Assembly (NCBI GenBank): GCA_030146605.1
Contig: JASLBO010000169.1
Location: 1-7,271, forward strand
From: Sphingomonas sp.
GTDB taxonomy: Bacteria > Pseudomonadota > Alphaproteobacteria > Sphingomonadales > Sphingomonadaceae
Direction: 5' to 3'
DNA: 7,271 nt
The translations under genes and the position numbers were made by a program. The notes under the pieces are model-generated. The model did no database searches, was not told the DNA's origin, and saw only the letters and a program-made list of their open reading frames with translations. Positions within the stretch are counted from its first letter, which is position 1, and each line of letters begins with the position of its first letter. This document shows positions 1 to 6,637 of the stretch, piece after piece.

Positions 1-707
1 CTGGCTTCGACGCGGCGCCACCCTTCTGCGATCATCGGCACCTGCATCAGCTGATCGAGGCTCAGCAGACCGGCACGCAAGCCGTCATCGATGTCGTGAT
101 TGTCATAGGCGATGTCGTCGGCCAGCGCTGCAACCTGCGCCTCGAGCGACGGCCAATGGTCGAAATCGAGCGGAAACTGCGCGTCCGCTGCCGCCAGCGC
201 CCATTCGGGCGCCGCGATCGGCCCATTATGCTTGGCGAGGCCTTCCAGCGTCTCCCAGCTGAGGTTCAGCCCGCTCCACACCGGATAGGGACTGTCCAGC
301 TCGGTGAGGGTGCGCAGCGTATGGCCGTTATGATCGAACCCGCCCTGCCCGCCCAATGCCGCCTCCAGCGCGTCCTCGCCAGCATGGCCGAAGGGCGGAT
401 GGCCGATGTCGTGGGCAAGGCACAATGCCTCGGTCAGGTCCTCGTTGAGCCCCAGCGTGCGTGCGATCGTCCGGCCGATCTGCGCGACCTCGAGGCTATG
501 GGTCAGCCGCACGCGAAAATGGTCGCCGTCGGGCGCCATGAAGACCTGCGTCTTGTGGCGCAGCCGCCGAAAGCTGATCGAATGGATGATCCGGTCGCGG
601 TCGCGCTGAAAGGCGTCGCGTGGACCGCGGACAGTCCCGCTTTGTTCTCCGTGAAGGCGGCCGCGGCTTTGTTCCGGTGTGCTCGCCCAGGGGGAAATCG
701 CTGTCAC
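1..707 (-). CDS. dgt: dGTPase-family HD hydrolase, 5' part (runs off left edge)
   Basis: Deoxyguanosinetriphosphate triphosphohydrolase-like protein; family members cleave dNTPs to the deoxynucleoside and triphosphate in the cytoplasm. I translated 235 codons by hand, open at the window edge. Visible family marks: '[11 protein letters not shown]' (33-43), '[12 protein letters not shown]' (45-56), the metal-binding HD signature H70 ('RLTHSLEV'), H99-D100 in '[15 protein letters not shown]' and an Asp at 197/198 ('[15 protein letters not shown]'), plus '[11 protein letters not shown]' (124-134) and '[17 protein letters not shown]' (147-163). The GTG start is chosen because AGGGGAG lies 5 nt upstream and the family's conserved N-terminus begins about 30 residues later; no ATG fits as well. 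The family's short form is roughly 380-400 residues, so perhaps 150 C-terminal residues lie outside. The gene begins 115 nt after the SPOR gene, with no convincing promoter in the gap, so read-through is possible. Family assignment is secure. The true substrate is not, because alphaproteobacterial members are often annotated only as 'dGTPase-like'. Confidence 0.95.
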   Translation of the reverse strand, partial: MTAISPWASTPEQSRGRLHGEQSGTVRGPRDAFQRDRDRIIHSISFRRLRHKTQVFMAPDGDHFRVRLTHSLEVAQIGRTIARTLGLNEDLTEALCLAHDIGHPPFGHAGEDALEAALGGQGGFDHNGHTLRTLTELDSPYPVWSGLNLSWETLEGLAKHNGPIAAPEWALAAADAQFPLDFDHWPSLEAQVAALADDIAYDNHDIDDGLRAGLLSLDQLMQVPMIAEGWRRVEA

Positions 708-712
708 GCGGG

Positions 713-719
713 CTCCCCT
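713..719 (-). promoter_or_regulatory. Ribosome binding site that fixes the dgt GTG start
   Basis: AGGGGAG on the minus strand, 5 nt before the GTG at 707-705. It is the best Shine-Dalgarno match near the gene and decides the GTG start, since no ATG is available at a sensible position. Confidence 0.7.
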
Positions 720-758
720 AGCGGGTCGCGCTGTGCTTGTCGAAGGCTTGATCGGCGC

Positions 759-777
759 CCGGCGACGCGTCCGCCGG
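759..777 (-). repeat. GC-rich hairpin and 13-bp repeat arm upstream of dgt
   Basis: CCGGCG (777-772) and CGCCGG (764-759) form a 6-bp stem around a 7-nt loop. Within it, the 13 bases at 759-771 (plus strand CCGGCGACGCGTC) are the exact reverse complement of 2834-2846, on the other side of the SPOR gene. The hairpin lies in the 115-nt gap between the SPOR gene and dgt. Role unknown; GC-rich inverted repeats arise readily in this base composition. Confidence 0.35.
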
Positions 778-795
778 CAGAGCGTTCGTGACCAG

Positions 796-817
796 GGCGA
801 CCGAAACGACGGTCGCC
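796..817 (-). terminator. Hairpin just after the SPOR gene, terminator-like without U-tract
   Basis: GGCGACCG (817-810) pairs perfectly with CGGTCGCC (803-796) around a 6-nt loop, starting 5 nt after the SPOR gene stop codon. The position suits a 3'-end hairpin. No run of T follows on the minus strand, so it is not a textbook intrinsic terminator. It could instead be a 3'-end stabiliser or a leaky terminator before dgt. Confidence 0.4.
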
Positions 818-822
818 GGCCC

Positions 823-2793
823 TCAATCGGCGGCCAGCCTTGTCACCTTCTGCCCCGCTTCGCTGGTGAACACGAAGGCCGAAACCCCGGATTTGCCCAG
901 CGAATTGACGAATGCCTGCGCCTCGGCCGCGCTCTTGAAGGGTCCGGCGAGCACGCGATTGGTTGCGCGCAGCGGTGTCGACCAGGCGGCCTTGCCCCTG
1001 AATGCCGCGGGTGCCTTGGCGGTCACGGCTTTCCATGCTTTGGACAGGCTGGCCGCGTTGGCGCCGCCGGCGACCTGGACCCAGACCCGAGCAGGCTCGC
1101 CCTTGGGCTTCGGCTCGGGCTTCTTCGCCTTGGGGTCGGGTCTGGCCGCCTCGCTTTTCTTCGCGTCCTTGCCCTTGCCGGCCTCCGGCCTGGTCGCCTC
1201 GGGCTTGGGCTTTACCGCAGGCTTGGGCGGCGGCTTCACCGCCGGTTTCGGGGTTGGGCGCACCACATCAGGCACCGCCGCCGCGACGCGCACCGGCTCG
1301 GGAACCGGATCGGCCGGGACCGCCGTGACGACCTGGAGCTCTTCGGCAGGGATGGTGATCCCGGCGACGATCGAGGCGAGTACCGAATCCTCCTGGCCGA
1401 CGCGGGCGGGTCCCGGTGGCGCGGGCTCGGGTTTCGGCGCCCCCGCGGCCGCCGGCGTTGCATTTGTGCCGTCCTGCACCGGGCGCGCTGCGTCGGGCAG
1501 CGTCTCGATCGGCTGCCGCAATGGTGCGGCAGCGACGCTCGTCGCAGCAGCGGAGGGAGGTTGCGCTGCGGGCGGGGTTTCGGTGCGCGCGGTGTCGCCC
1601 GCGGAGGCCGCAGCCGGACTGCCCTGGCCCGGCGGCGCGACGATGCTGCGCTCGGGCGGCGGAGTGTCGCGCCGCGCGACAACGGGCGCCATAGACACGC
1701 GGACCGGCGCGTCGATCTCTTCGGCGCGTGGGGCGGGCAATGGCTGGATCAGCGGCGTGGGCGCGCGGGCAGGGCTCGGCGGGACCGGCAAGGGCGCGGC
1801 TGCGGCGGTCTGTACGGGCGCTCTCTGCACAGGCGCGCTTTGCTCCGGGGCGGTGCGGCGCGCCGGGGGCGCGACTTCGCCCGCGTCGCGCTCGCGGTCG
1901 CGGCGCGAACGGCGGTCACGCTGCGGCTTCGCCGCGGGCCGCGTGGGCTGGGGTTGCGCCTGGGCCAGCTGAGTCGGCCGCGTGGACGCCATGTAACGTG
2001 GCAATTGCGGCGCCTGGCGCGCATCGGCGAGCCGCACGGCGCTCGCCGAAAGCTGGCCGAAATGCACCGCAAAGGCACGGTCGGCGGGTGCCAGATTGGC
2101 GAGCCGGCGGAAGAACGGCGCCAGCGAGTGCCCCATATTGCCCGGCATCATGCTCGCGGCGATCCGCTCGGCACCGGGCATGTCGCCGTTCATCGCGAGG
2201 ATGAAGGCGCGCGCCCGCCAGGCCGCGCGGTCGCTCTTGCGCAGCAGCGGATCGAGCTGCCGCATCGATTCCTCGACGTCGCCCGAAATGCCGAGCGAGA
2301 GCGCGTACCGCCGCACCGTATCATCGTCGCGCTGGCGCTGCAGCGCGAGCTTGTAGTCGGCCTGCGCCAGCCCGGGCTGGCCGAGCAGGTCATAAGCGAA
2401 GGCGCGATCGCCGGCATATTCGCGGGGCGCGAGTCCGCGCGCCTCGGCAGTCTGGAACAGGCGCAGCGCCTCGCCCGGCCGCTCCAGCCGCACCAATGTC
2501 GAACCCCGGCCCGAAAGAATGCGCGGATTGGTCGGATCGATCACTTCGGCGCGGGCGAAGAAAGCAAGCGCGGCGGCGGTGTCGCCGAGCCGCGCACTCA
2601 GATTGCCGGCCTCGAGTAACGCGCGAACGTCGCGCGGATCGGCGGCGAGCACGCGCATCTCCTGCGCCAGCCGATCGGCTTCGGAATTGGCGACGGGCAC
2701 CAGCCCGGCTTGCGCAAAAGCCGGCGCTACGCCCGTGCCTGCAACAAGAGCGAGTACCAGCGCGACCGGGCGCAGGAAACGAATCTGCTTCAT
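823..2793 (-). CDS. Exported TPR protein with C-terminal SPOR domain
   Basis: 656 residues. A signal peptide is clear: 'MKQIR', a hydrophobic core at about 8-22, and probable cleavage after 'AFA' at 27. About five TPR-like helix pairs follow at roughly 58-217 (the first is '[20 protein letters not shown]'). A Pro/Ala- and charge-rich, probably disordered linker covers about 265-567, with a 'PKPAVK' duplication near 515-529. Residues 568-656 are a SPOR domain, with 'VWVQVAGG' opening it and '[20 protein letters not shown]' in its second half. SPOR domains bind septal peptidoglycan lacking stem peptides, so a periplasmic division or wall-remodelling role is likely, supported by its place 89 nt after ftsZ. 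The ATG at 2793 is chosen because it begins the signal peptide. In-frame upstream starts (ATG 2817, TTG 2832) would add 8 or 13 residues, and none of the three has a strong Shine-Dalgarno. Partner and exact role are unknown. Confidence 0.9.
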   Translation of the reverse strand: MKQIRFLRPVALVLALVAGTGVAPAFAQAGLVPVANSEADRLAQEMRVLAADPRDVRALLEAGNLSARLGDTAAALAFFARAEVIDPTNPRILSGRGSTLVRLERPGEALRLFQTAEARGLAPREYAGDRAFAYDLLGQPGLAQADYKLALQRQRDDDTVRRYALSLGISGDVEESMRQLDPLLRKSDRAAWRARAFILAMNGDMPGAERIAASMMPGNMGHSLAPFFRRLANLAPADRAFAVHFGQLSASAVRLADARQAPQLPRYMASTRPTQLAQAQPQPTRPAAKPQRDRRSRRDRERDAGEVAPPARRTAPEQSAPVQRAPVQTAAAAPLPVPPSPARAPTPLIQPLPAPRAEEIDAPVRVSMAPVVARRDTPPPERSIVAPPGQGSPAAASAGDTARTETPPAAQPPSAAATSVAAAPLRQPIETLPDAARPVQDGTNATPAAAGAPKPEPAPPGPARVGQEDSVLASIVAGITIPAEELQVVTAVPADPVPEPVRVAAAVPDVVRPTPKPAVKPPPKPAVKPKPEATRPEAGKGKDAKKSEAARPDPKAKKPEPKPKGEPARVWVQVAGGANAASLSKAWKAVTAKAPAAFRGKAAWSTPLRATNRVLAGPFKSAAEAQAFVNSLGKSGVSAFVFTSEAGQKVTRLAAD

Positions 2794-2814
2794 CAAGCGA
2801 TCAACCAGACACGC

Positions 2815-2834
2815 CATTGGCTGAACCGCCAATG
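2815..2834 (-). other. Small hairpin in the SPOR gene leader
   Basis: CATTGGC (2834-2828) and GCCAATG (2821-2815) form a perfect 7-bp stem with a 6-nt loop (GGTTCA). It lies 21 nt upstream of the preferred SPOR gene start and would bury both alternative in-frame starts (TTG 2832, ATG 2817), which indirectly supports the ATG at 2793. A regulatory role is inference. Confidence 0.4.
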
Positions 2835-2846
2835 ACGCGTCGCCGG
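2834..2846 (+). repeat. 13-bp arm matching 759-771 in inverse
   Basis: GACGCGTCGCCGG here is the exact reverse complement of 759-771. The two copies sit in the gaps on either side of the SPOR gene. This copy overlaps the base of the ftsZ 3' hairpin. The match ends at exactly 13 bp and there are no target-site duplications or transposase signs, so shared hairpin composition is as likely as a mobile origin. Confidence 0.3.
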
Positions 2847-2877
2847 CGTCTCGCCGAAGCGAGATCCGCCGGCGACG
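2838..2877 (-). terminator. Strong composite hairpin 5 nt after ftsZ, UUCG tetraloop
   Basis: On the minus strand an 11-bp outer stem (CGTCGCCGGCG, 2877-2867, with CGCCGGCGACG, 2848-2838) is followed by a small internal loop (GAT opposite A), then a 5-bp stem CTCGC/GCGAG closed by TTCG. The apex is C(UUCG)G, an unusually stable tetraloop. It begins 5 nt after the ftsZ stop. There is no T-tract afterwards, so it may be an imperfect terminator, a transcript-end protector, or a device lowering expression of the SPOR gene relative to ftsZ. Confidence 0.55.
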
Positions 2878-2882
2878 AATGC

Positions 2883-4361
2883 CTATTGGTTGTTCTGGCT
2901 GCGCAGGAAGCGCGGGATATCGAGCGGATCCTTGTCGTCGTCCTCGGGCGTCTTGGCGGCGCCGCGCGACGCCATGCGCTCGAACAAAGTGCCGCCGGCG
3001 CGGCGACCCGCGGGCTTGGCCTCGGGCGCAGGCTCGTCATCGCCGCCGGTCAACCAGCGGCGACGGCTGGTCAGTTCGGGTGCAGGCGCCGGCTCGGGCT
3101 CGGGTGCGGGTGCCTCGATCGGCATCGCGCTGCCCGCGCCGAGCAGCAGCTCGTCGGCTTCGCCGGCATCGTCATAGCTGGTCGCCGGCTCGGGCTCGAT
3201 CGCATCGGGCGCCCCGAGCTCGAGTGCTTCCGCCTCAGGTTCTGGCGCTTCCTCGGCTGCGTAGCTCGGCTCGGAGAAGCCGGGTTCGGCTGCGGGCGCC
3301 GCAGATTCGGACCCAGCAGCAGCGGCGCTGCGGCGCGGCGTCGCGAAGGAAAAGACGCGGGGTTGCTCTGCCGCCGGTGCGATGCGCGCCTGCGCATCGG
3401 CATCGATGCCGGTCGCGACGACCGACACGCGAATCTTGCCTTCGAGGTCCGGGTTGAACGCCGAGCCCCAGATGATGTTCGCATCCGGATCGACCAGCTC
3501 GCGGATATGGTTCGCGGCCTCGTCGACTTCGAGCAGGCGCATGTCCTCGCCGCCGGTGATCGAGACGATCACCCCCTTGGCGCCGTTCATCGAGACGCCG
3601 TCCAGCAGCGGATTGGCGATCGCCTTTTGCGCCGCGATCAGCGCGCGGTCGTCGCCTTCGGCCTCGCCGGTGCCCATCATCGCCTTGCCCATCTCCTGCA
3701 TCACCGAGCGGACGTCGGCAAAGTCGAGGTTGATCAGGCCCGGCATGACCATAAGGTCGGTGATCCCGCGAACGCCCTGCTGGAGGACCTCGTCGGCCAT
3801 CTCGAACGCCTGCTTGAACGTCGTGTTGGCGTTGGCGATCAGGAAAAGATTCTGGTTCGGGATGACGATTAGCGTGTCGACATATTTCTGCAGCTCTTCG
3901 ATGCCGGCATCGGCCGATTGCTGGCGGCGGCGGCCTTCGAACGCGAACGGCTTGGTGACGACGCCGACGGTCAGGATGCCCATGTCGCGTGCAGCCTTGG
4001 CGATCACCGGCGCGGCGCCGGTGCCCGTGCCGCCGCCCATGCCCGCGGCGATGAAGCACATATGCGCGCCTTCGAGCGCCTTCTGGACCTGGTCGATCGT
4101 CTCTTCGGCGGCGGCGCGGCCGATTTCGGGCCGCGAGCCCGCGCCGAGGCCCTGGGTGATCTTCGCACCCAGCTGGATACGGTGCCCGGCCGAGGACTGC
4201 TTGAGCGCCTGCGCGTCGGTATTGGCGACGAGGAACTCGACACCCTGCACATCGGCACGGATCATGTTGGCGATCGCGTTGCCGCCCGCGCCGCCGACAC
4301 CGATCACGGTGATCTTTGGGGTCAGCTCGTCGACATCAGCCGGAAGAAATTCGATGCTCAT
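2883..4361 (-). CDS. ftsZ: Cell division protein FtsZ
   Basis: Tubulin-like GTPase that polymerises at mid-cell to form the division ring; cytoplasmic. 492 residues. The GTPase domain (about 16-210) shows '[10 protein letters not shown]' (21-30), the tubulin signature GGGTGTG (109-115) and 'NTDAQAL' (47-53). The T7 synergy loop 'NLDFADV' (211-217) has the catalytic acidic pair D213 and D216. The C-terminal tubulin-like domain runs to about 325. A linker of roughly 145-150 residues, rich in Ala, Pro and Glu, follows; it is far longer than the roughly 50-residue linker of E. coli FtsZ but in line with the long linkers of alphaproteobacteria such as Caulobacter. The conserved tail '[15 protein letters not shown]' (478-492) binds FtsA and other partners. 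The ATG is preceded by AGGGAG with 8-nt spacing. The gene stands 110 nt after ftsA, with a candidate promoter and a leader hairpin of its own, which suggests expression partly independent of ftsQA. All key residues are intact. Confidence 0.99.
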   Translation of the reverse strand: MSIEFLPADVDELTPKITVIGVGGAGGNAIANMIRADVQGVEFLVANTDAQALKQSSAGHRIQLGAKITQGLGAGSRPEIGRAAAEETIDQVQKALEGAHMCFIAAGMGGGTGTGAAPVIAKAARDMGILTVGVVTKPFAFEGRRRQQSADAGIEELQKYVDTLIVIPNQNLFLIANANTTFKQAFEMADEVLQQGVRGITDLMVMPGLINLDFADVRSVMQEMGKAMMGTGEAEGDDRALIAAQKAIANPLLDGVSMNGAKGVIVSITGGEDMRLLEVDEAANHIRELVDPDANIIWGSAFNPDLEGKIRVSVVATGIDADAQARIAPAAEQPRVFSFATPRRSAAAAGSESAAPAAEPGFSEPSYAAEEAPEPEAEALELGAPDAIEPEPATSYDDAGEADELLLGAGSAMPIEAPAPEPEPAPAPELTSRRRWLTGGDDEPAPEAKPAGRRAGGTLFERMASRGAAKTPEDDDKDPLDIPRFLRSQNNQ

Positions 4362-4369
4362 TCCTTAAT

Positions 4370-4375
4370 CTCCCT
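4370..4375 (-). promoter_or_regulatory. ftsZ ribosome binding site
   Basis: AGGGAG, 8 nt before the ftsZ ATG. A second purine run, AAGGA, directly abuts the ATG but is too close to serve. The hairpin at 4376-4403 ends at the base immediately before this site. Confidence 0.75.
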
Positions 4376-4403
4376 GGCGCCGCCATCGCGCTGGGGCGGC
4401 GCC
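4376..4403 (-). promoter_or_regulatory. Leader hairpin abutting the ftsZ Shine-Dalgarno
   Basis: GGCGCCGCC (4403-4395) pairs perfectly with GGCGGCGCC (4384-4376) around a 10-nt loop: a 9-bp, all-GC stem. Its 3' arm ends with no gap before AGGGAG. In the transcript it would sit at the ribosome's upstream edge, either keeping the Shine-Dalgarno single-stranded or hindering 30S loading. The structure is read directly; the regulatory role is inferred. Confidence 0.5.
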
Positions 4404-4420
4404 GTTGAACGCTTTGATGC

Positions 4421-4449
4421 ACTATGGCTGCAGGCGACTCTAGCGTAAA
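4421..4449 (-). promoter_or_regulatory. Candidate sigma70 promoter for ftsZ
   Basis: On the minus strand TTTACG (4449-4444; 4 of 6 against TTGACA) and CATAGT (4426-4421; 4 of 6 against TATAAT) are exactly 17 nt apart in the ftsA-ftsZ gap. Transcription would begin near 4414, giving a leader of about 53 nt that holds the hairpin and Shine-Dalgarno. The spacer contains a GANTC site. An AT-rich stretch at the ftsA stop (about 4471-4485) is an alternative -10 region, but I see no matching -35 for it. Confidence 0.4.
4436..4440. promoter_or_regulatory. GANTC (CcrM-type) methylation site in the ftsZ promoter spacer
   Basis: GACTC on the plus strand, GAGTC on the minus, centred near -24 of the candidate ftsZ promoter. 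I counted about 12 GANTC sites in the window and this is the only one outside coding sequence. CcrM methylates GANTC in most alphaproteobacteria, and in Caulobacter GcrA acts with sigma70 at promoters carrying methylated GANTC. Function here is inferred. Confidence 0.45.
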
Positions 4450-4471
4450 CCGAGCCGCCGGTCGCATTTCT

Positions 4472-5734
4472 TTAATAATTCGATCGGAACGCCGCCATCA
4501 GACGCTGAAGAACCGCGCCCGGGCTCGCCTTGGTAACGATCTGGTGGCTCGAAGATTCGAGCGCGCGCAAGTCGATCGGATCCGCCGCGGCGAAGCGCGC
4601 CAAGCCGGCGAGCGTCGCAAAAGCCGGCCCGGCATGCGCCTCGGGAAGCGCAATCAGCCCCTTGGGACGGCCGATGCGCACGGCATTGCCGAGCGACTGC
4701 TGGGCATAATCGGCGACCCCTTTCAATTCGGCGCCGCCGCCGGTGAGGACGATCTGGCGGCCGATCGGATCCTGGAAACCGAGCTTCCTGAGCTCCTTCT
4801 GGATCTCGGTCATCAGCCGTTCAAGCCGCTGGCGGATCGTCGCATTGAGCTGCGCCTTGGTGATGCGCGGCCCTTCGGCGCCGTCGTCCGGAATCGCCGG
4901 CTGGACGTCGATCATCTCGTGATTGTCACGCGGGCTGAGATTGGCCGAGCCATGGAAGCACTTGGTGCGCTCGGCCCAGGTGCGCGCGGTGCCGAAGGCG
5001 GAGGCGATGTCGTCGGTGATGTCGGACGACCCCATCGGGATCGAGGCGAGCCCGGCGAGCACGCCGCCGGCGAATACCGAGACGTTGGTCACGCCCGCAC
5101 CGATCTCGACGAGCGCGACGCCCAATTCGCGCTCCTCGTCGGTGAGGCAGGCCAGTCCGGTCGCCACTGGCGCGGCGATGATCGAGCGGACCTCGAGATG
5201 CGCCGAGCGGACACACAGGTCCAGATTGCGCACCGGCGAGCCCTCGGTCGAGACGACATGGATGTCGATGCCCAGCCGGTCGGCGTGCAGCCCGAGCGGG
5301 CGCTTGACCCCGGCGAGGCCGTCGATCGTGTAGCAGGTCGGCTGCGCGTGGAGCACCATCTTGCCCTGCGGATCGATCGCGTCGCGGCCGGCCTTGAGCA
5401 ATTCGTCGATATCGGTCTGCTCGACGCGATGGCCGCCAAGATCGGCCTCGAGCTTGACCACGTCGGAGTGCAAGCCGCCCGCCGAGAAGCTGACCCAGAC
5501 GTCCTCGATGTTGGTGCCCGCGATGCGCTCGGCCTGTTCGACTGCCTCGCGGATCGCGAGCTCGGTGGCGTGCATGTCGGCGACATAGCCGCGCTTGACG
5601 CCGCGGCTCTCGCGCTGGCCGGTACCGAGCACGACGAGGTGGCCGTCATCGGTGCGCTGCGCGATCAGCGCCGAGACCTTCGAGGATCCGACGTCGAGCG
5701 CCGTGATCAACCCTTCGGGTATTGTTTTGGCCAT
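4472..5734 (-). CDS. ftsA: Cell division protein FtsA
   Basis: Actin-like ATPase that anchors FtsZ filaments to the inner membrane and recruits later division proteins. 420 residues, normal for the family. The phosphate-1 motif is 'ALDVGSSKV' (12-20), the FtsA-specific 1C (SHS2) subdomain lies at about 85-170, phosphate-2 is 'ALVEIGAGVTNV' (207-218), and the adenosine motif is 'IVLTGGGAELKGV' (328-340). The last 14 residues, 'AVLQRLMAAFRSNY', form the amphipathic membrane-targeting helix. The ATG is supported by AGGGGAA 6 nt upstream, lying inside the 3' end of ftsQ. The stop of ftsQ is only 3 nt before this ATG, so the two are very likely co-transcribed and translationally coupled. No missing motifs or unusual composition. 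Confidence 0.98.
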   Translation of the reverse strand: MAKTIPEGLITALDVGSSKVSALIAQRTDDGHLVVLGTGQRESRGVKRGYVADMHATELAIREAVEQAERIAGTNIEDVWVSFSAGGLHSDVVKLEADLGGHRVEQTDIDELLKAGRDAIDPQGKMVLHAQPTCYTIDGLAGVKRPLGLHADRLGIDIHVVSTEGSPVRNLDLCVRSAHLEVRSIIAAPVATGLACLTDEERELGVALVEIGAGVTNVSVFAGGVLAGLASIPMGSSDITDDIASAFGTARTWAERTKCFHGSANLSPRDNHEMIDVQPAIPDDGAEGPRITKAQLNATIRQRLERLMTEIQKELRKLGFQDPIGRQIVLTGGGAELKGVADYAQQSLGNAVRIGRPKGLIALPEAHAGPAFATLAGLARFAAADPIDLRALESSSHQIVTKASPGAVLQRLMAAFRSNY

Positions 5735-5737
5735 CGT

Positions 5738-6637
5738 CTATTCCCCTGTCTCAACGCTGGTCGCCGCGGTTTGCCCCAAAGGCCGCTGCATCACCATATT
5801 CCCCGGCACGCGCATGTCGAAGCGGATCGTACCCTTCCGTAGCAGACCCTGCGCCGCATCCAACTCTGCGAATTTGCGTAAGGACTTGACCGCTTCGTCC
5901 TCGCCCTCGGGCAGCTGGAGCTTCTCGCCCGTGGTGAAGGCCAGGTCCCAGCGCCGGTTGCCGACCCACGTCGCGGCCTTGACCAGGGGCCGGAGCGCCG
6001 GCGCCGCTTCGAGCAGCTTGCGCCGCGCCGGTTCCTGCCCGTTGGCGCCCTCGCCGATCAGCAGCGGCAGATCGGGCATTGCATCGGTCGATACCGGTTC
6101 GAGCGGCACGCCTGCCGGATCGACCAGCATAAGCTGGCCGTGGCTCTGCCAGATCGCCGCTGGCTCGCGCTCGATGATGAAGATGCGCAGCGTATTGGGG
6201 AGCCGGCGCGAGACGCGGGCATCCTTCACCCATGGATATTTGAGCAGCCGCTCGCGCACCAATGCGAGGTCGACCAGCGGCATTGCGCGTGAATCTTGGT
6301 CGAGCGCCTGGGTGAGCACGGTCATCTTGTCCATACGCTTGATGCCGTCGATCTGGATCTCGTCGACCTTGAGCCCCGCATCGCCGACGATGCTGGAGAT
6401 TGCGACGCCGATCACGCCGGGAGCGCCGAACCATGTCGCCACGCCCAGCGAGAGCGCACCGACGGTGCCGACGATGCTCCACGTCGCGATGCGCGTGAGC
6501 GTCGCCTCGCTGAACGGCAGCGCTGCGACGGCCTGGTCGAGCAGGCTCGGCCGCTTGGGCCGCCGCGAACCGGCCTTGCGCTTCTTGGGCGCCGCACCGC
6601 GTCGGGTCGCGGTGCGCTGGACGGGTCTGCGGCTCAA
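5738..6637 (-). CDS. ftsQ: Cell division protein FtsQ (DivIB family)
   Basis: Single-pass inner-membrane protein that bridges the cytoplasmic FtsZ-FtsA ring and the periplasmic septal synthesis complex (with FtsB and FtsL in E. coli). 299 residues. A strongly basic cytoplasmic tail with many Arg and Lys covers about 1-48, and one membrane segment about 51-80. A POTRA domain begins near 89 ('LKVDEIQIDGIKRM') and includes 'YPWVKDARVSRRLPNTLRI' (134-152) and 'EREPAAIW' (156-163). The FtsQ beta domain follows to about 280. The start is TTG: a stop codon lies four codons upstream, no ATG or GTG occurs in frame before the membrane segment, and GAGG lies 7 nt upstream. The TTG shares TTGA with the ddl stop, so ftsQ probably depends on coupling to ddl translation. 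Confidence 0.97.
   Translation of the reverse strand: MSRRPVQRTATRRGAAPKKRKAGSRRPKRPSLLDQAVAALPFSEATLTRIATWSIVGTVGALSLGVATWFGAPGVIGVAISSIVGDAGLKVDEIQIDGIKRMDKMTVLTQALDQDSRAMPLVDLALVRERLLKYPWVKDARVSRRLPNTLRIFIIEREPAAIWQSHGQLMLVDPAGVPLEPVSTDAMPDLPLLIGEGANGQEPARRKLLEAAPALRPLVKAATWVGNRRWDLAFTTGEKLQLPEGEDEAVKSLRKFAELDAAQGLLRKGTIRFDMRVPGNMVMQRPLGQTAATSVETGE
5741..5747 (-). promoter_or_regulatory. ftsA ribosome binding site inside the ftsQ 3' end
   Basis: AGGGGAA on the minus strand, 6 nt before the ftsA ATG and just before the ftsQ stop codon. Ribosomes finishing ftsQ pass over it, which favours coupled translation. Confidence 0.65.

Noticed and set aside
704..1036. 110-codon minus-strand frame overlapping the SPOR domain and the dgt start
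   Set aside because: It is in another frame from both well-supported genes, Arg-rich, and runs over the dgt ribosome binding site and start; there is no family resemblance.
1226..1254. 'PKPAVK' coding duplication in the SPOR linker as a DNA repeat element
   Set aside because: Only two short, imperfect copies encoding a Pro/Lys linker; this is ordinary low-complexity coding sequence.
823..2832. SPOR gene starting at TTG 2832
   Set aside because: It would place 13 extra residues before the signal peptide, uses a rare start, and lies within a 7-bp stem. The ATG at 2793 begins a normal signal peptide.
96..4368. Long plus-strand open frames (for example 679-2619, 2496-3872, 3382-4368) opposite dgt, the SPOR gene and ftsZ
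   Set aside because: Translations are Arg/Gly/Ala/Pro-rich or low-complexity and lack recognisable domains, while the minus strand holds clear families. GC-rich codon bias leaves few stops on the opposite strand.
4365..4475. Paired TTAA motifs in the ftsA-ftsZ gap as a CtrA site
   Set aside because: TTAA occurs at 4365-4368 and 4472-4475, but they are over 100 nt apart rather than in the TTAA-N7-TTAA arrangement; one is part of the ftsA stop region.
4424..5842. 472-codon plus-strand frame opposite ftsA
   Set aside because: It mirrors ftsA almost exactly, reads as charged low-complexity sequence, and has no known domain. It is an antisense shadow of a highly conserved gene.
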